Shown: positions 61,569-64,000 of the stretch, piece after piece
Layout: every line of letters starts with the position of its first letter
How positions within the stretch are numbered: position 1 is the stretch's first letter
NCBI GenBank assembly: GCA_905221605.1
Contig: CAJNDS010002472.1
Location: 309,001 to 373,000 of the forward strand
Origin: Symbiodinium natans
Lineage: Eukaryota > Sar > Dinophyceae > Suessiales > Symbiodiniaceae
Reading direction: 5' to 3'
Length of the DNA stretch: 64,000 bases
Notes under the pieces: generated by a model
Databases searched by the model: none
What the model was told of the DNA's origin: nothing
Seen by the model: only the letters and a program-made list of their open reading frames with translations
Program-made: the position numbers and the translations under genes

Positions 61569-63806
61569 CTATTGCCAGGAGCCATCCCAGTCCGGACGCC
61601 GGGAGCGATGGCCAGCTGAGGTGGTATGGGAACGCCTCCCTCGGCTGGGCATGACCTGCATTGGAGGCAGCTCTTGCTCATCAACCCCCCACTCAGGGAT
61701 GCCGTCCGGAATGGGGATACGCATGTATCTTGTCATTGAGGTTTGGGCCGCGTGCCACATCACCCGGACAGCTTCCTGGATTTGCCTGTACTGCACAACA
61801 CCTTCGTCCTTATACTGAAAGGGGAAGGAGGTAACTGCAGCACGCAGGGCCGAAGGATCAGGGTCCTTGGGGGTGCCATGACAGTACATCCTAAACCAGA
61901 AGCTGTTGAGGCGCTGCTTGGTTGGATGTTTGGCTCGCATGAGCCCCTTAATGGCAGCCCAATGAGCAGTGGCTGCGTCATACCACGCATTTTGGGGACG
62001 TTGGGGCCCATGCTTGGTGGGTGTGGTGCTGATCCCTTTCCAATGCGCATCAAAGATGACTGGCAGCCGGAAAGGGGCGGAGACATCCACTTCTCGCAAA
62101 GCTGCAAGGTCAGTGGTTCGCAGCTCCGAGAAGCGCCAATCATTCACCTGTGCCTCGGGTTCGTCCTCCGCGTCTGACATGTCATCCATCGGGCAGGGAG
62201 AGCCTTCGTTAGCTTCGGAAGAGATGCTGACGACCTCCGGCGAGGTTGCTGCAGTGTTCGCTTCCACAGGCGCAGCACAGGGCGAGGAGAGCAAGCACTC
62301 TAGGGGCAACACTCGCCGTAGAAAAACAGCCATTCTGTGAGAAGTGTCAGGCCATTCCAAGTTAAAAACTGACCAAAAATGTTCAATGTTTTGGTTGGCC
62401 ACCGAGGCCGCAAGAGCAAGCCGGATGGCGTCAAGGAAATGGGCAGGGGGGAGGTCCGGCCTAAATTCTTGATAGTGCCTTTGCCCAAGTGTCTGTGTGC
62501 CCTGCAGCGTGATGCCTAGGAACGTATTCAGGCTGGGCTGGGCAAGCCTGGCCGTTTCCACGTCCGTGTGCTTAGCAGCTGCGGCCCATGCCTGCAAGGC
62601 TTCTTGGGAGGCTTGGCCAGTGACTTGTGGCAGTCCACTGTGCGCGTCCATCACATATTTGGTAGTAGGGCACGTGGGACACCGATAAGCGCGGCCAGCC
62701 AAGAAGGCCACCATGGCTGCAGGCGGCACATTGATCTGCAGGTCAGTAATTTTATTGTCAGATTCAGGAAAACCAATAACAATGGGCAGCCCTGCCGTAC
62801 GCTCCAGGGGACCTTTTTGGTGGGACTCGAATGCGAGCAGAAGTGCACCCAGCCAATAATCTGGGTCAGCGTAGCTGAGCATTGCAGGAAAACTGGCATT
62901 GATGACACTCGGCAAGTCCGACACCGCAGAGAAAAGATCCGCGATGTACTGCGCTGTGGTAAGAAAGCCATACCCCACCAGGGACTCCGAAAGCCTCGCT
63001 TTGTCCAGCTGCGGGACCGGGCAATCCAACATTTCAGCAAGGTCGAAATGCTGCAATGCCCCCGACAATCTAAGGCACTGCGTGATGATAGGGTCATAAA
63101 CCTTCAAATACGCTGCCGGAAACGTTTCAGGCAGATGCAGTAGCGTGTCAGCGATTCCGATCAGCATATCCGAGTCTTGCAGCTGGTTCGGTATGCCGTT
63201 CAAAAACACCTCATAGGCCCTATATGCCCGAAGCTGCTGGCAGTGTGTTGTGAGGTGTTGCGAGTCACGCAGGTTCATGTAGGGCCGAGGTTTGACATTC
63301 TTACCAAAGTGATGTCCCGCTGCAAGTGCGCGCCACATGAGATCACAGACCGAGACTGTGTTGCTCTGCATGATGGGTGCGCAGGCTGGGGCGCTGGGAT
63401 CGCGGGTGCCGCTGGGCTCGCTAGGCCCTCGAGGCTTGGCTTTTGGTGGTTCCAGCTGCTGAGAGCCGTCTTTGTCCAAAGCGAGAGGCCGACTTTCCTT
63501 GCGAGCTTGGACAGCGGGCACAGGCCTGGCGGGGATGGGCGTCAGGCCATGGGGAGGCATAGGGAGATCCGATTTTGGTTCCGTCAGGCCAAGTGAGTCC
63601 GTGGGAGACTTAGCGCAAGGGGGCTGTGACGCCTCAACCGTCCTAATCCCATCCGGAGATGCTGTGTGCGTGGGCCGTGTCCGGGGGCTGGGTGGACGTC
63701 GTACGCCAGGCGGCGGGTCCCTAATGTTGCCGCCACTACGGGGTGGACACGAGGCGGCGCTACCCAGCATCCAGAGCAATAGGACTCGCGGCCGGCACAA
63801 CCGCAT
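61569..63806 (-). CDS. unrecognised 745-residue protein
   Basis: One uninterrupted frame from ATG at 63806 (an in-frame TGA lies 27 bp upstream) to a stop at 61569. The N-terminus MRLCRPRVLLLWMLGSAASC is signal-peptide-like. Then comes a Pro/Ser-rich linker to about residue 140, a globular region (CDLMWRALAAGHHFG ... NIEHFWSVFNLEWPD) with one CPTC pair near residue 385, an acidic linker (DDMSDAEDEPEAQ), and a second globular part rich in Trp (NAWYDAATAHWAAIKGLM). I recognise no family and no catalytic motif. Codon composition is GC-rich, unlike the repeats around it. It could be a cellular gene or the coding part of an undescribed mobile element whose tail is the module array at 59.1-61.6 kb. 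Confidence 0.6.
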   Translation of the reverse strand: MRLCRPRVLLLWMLGSAASCPPRSGGNIRDPPPGVRRPPSPRTRPTHTASPDGIRTVEASQPPCAKSPTDSLGLTEPKSDLPMPPHGLTPIPARPVPAVQARKESRPLALDKDGSQQLEPPKAKPRGPSEPSGTRDPSAPACAPIMQSNTVSVCDLMWRALAAGHHFGKNVKPRPYMNLRDSQHLTTHCQQLRAYRAYEVFLNGIPNQLQDSDMLIGIADTLLHLPETFPAAYLKVYDPIITQCLRLSGALQHFDLAEMLDCPVPQLDKARLSESLVGYGFLTTAQYIADLFSAVSDLPSVINASFPAMLSYADPDYWLGALLLAFESHQKGPLERTAGLPIVIGFPESDNKITDLQINVPPAAMVAFLAGRAYRCPTCPTTKYVMDAHSGLPQVTGQASQEALQAWAAAAKHTDVETARLAQPSLNTFLGITLQGTQTLGQRHYQEFRPDLPPAHFLDAIRLALAASVANQNIEHFWSVFNLEWPDTSHRMAVFLRRVLPLECLLSSPCAAPVEANTAATSPEVVSISSEANEGSPCPMDDMSDAEDEPEAQVNDWRFSELRTTDLAALREVDVSAPFRLPVIFDAHWKGISTTPTKHGPQRPQNAWYDAATAHWAAIKGLMRAKHPTKQRLNSFWFRMYCHGTPKDPDPSALRAAVTSFPFQYKDEGVVQYRQIQEAVRVMWHAAQTSMTRYMRIPIPDGIPEWGVDEQELPPMQVMPSRGRRSHTTSAGHRSRRPDWDGSWQ

Positions 63807-64000
63807 GCTCTTTCGTTGCAGGCTCCTTCGTCAGTGGTCCTCTCTCCCGCGTTGGGGTGCCGCAAGGGGTTCGGGAAACGTCCCGTCTAGCTGGCGGAGG
63901 CGGGCTGACAGCTGCCGCAATGGAGCCCCTCGCGGCCCGAGGCTGGAGCCATGGTGTACCCCACCGCTCGCCATGGCGCGCGTTTGTGGTAGCCTCGCCT
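63807..64000. other. upstream flank at the window edge
   Basis: GC-rich, without a recognisable element. It would hold the 5' UTR or promoter of the 745-residue ORF. Confidence 0.4.

Overview
This window looks like dinoflagellate nuclear DNA, probably Symbiodiniaceae or a relative. Five things point there. Plant-type telomeric repeats (TTTAGGG/CCCTAAA) are scattered in dozens of short interstitial tracts in both orientations. The reconstructed introns use GT, GC and GA donors with AG acceptors, a dinoflagellate trait. Several introns have the structure of inserted DNA elements (introners). A near-match to the dinoflagellate trans-spliced leader lies on the minus strand at 58582-58603. The gene families (ubiquitin-like/ankyrin, RING-TRAF-WD40, MEI2-like RRM, copia with a large acidic polyprotein) are typical of these genomes. 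No prokaryotic operon structure is present.

Layout: 1-5.9 kb holds the 3' part of a Ty1/copia retrotransposon, with integrase and RT/RNase H in two frames joined at a G-run. 6.1-13.9 kb is telomere-like tracts separated by short anonymous segments. 14.0-17.5 kb and 19.9-27.0 kb (minus) are two copies of one gene that I reconstruct as an N-terminal METTL24-like methyltransferase domain spliced in phase to a roughly 440-residue glycosyltransferase-like domain. 27-31 kb is repeats and microsatellites. 31.9-33.2 kb (minus) is a MEI2-like RRM gene cut into very small exons. 33.2-39.5 kb is telomeric tracts, MITEs, microsatellites and an AT-rich island. 40.2-42.1 kb (minus) is a third methyltransferase gene, without the fusion. 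44.6-46.3 kb (minus) is an intronless RING/TRAF-zinc-finger/WD40 protein. 47.95-50.4 kb (minus) is an FAD amine-oxidase-like gene. 51.2-51.8 kb (minus) is a membrane-anchored protein of unknown function. 52.9-53.3 kb is a minisatellite. 55.6-57.1 kb (minus) is a ubiquitin-like/ankyrin gene. 58.4-59.1 kb holds the spliced-leader relict. 59.1-61.6 kb is a degenerate tandem-module region, and 61.6-63.8 kb (minus) is an unrecognised 745-residue ORF.

The strongest discovery lead is the set of short TIR elements that are exactly introns. At least five are flanked by 4-bp direct repeats or near-repeats, and removing the element plus one repeat copy restores the reading frame. In each, the duplicated target site supplies the donor (GT or GA) and the element supplies the terminal AG. 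Of 22 introns whose boundaries I could place by reading frame and paralogue comparison, I count 9 GT, 5 GC and 8 GA donors, all with AG acceptors. At least three non-autonomous MITE-like families lie between genes and inside introns. One has supplied the present stop codon of a gene. Telomere-repeat tracts also occupy introns, in one case flanked by an 18-bp exact duplication of coding sequence.

Limits: all boundaries come from reading sequence by eye, without transcripts or searches. First exons, UTRs and several internal exons are unresolved.
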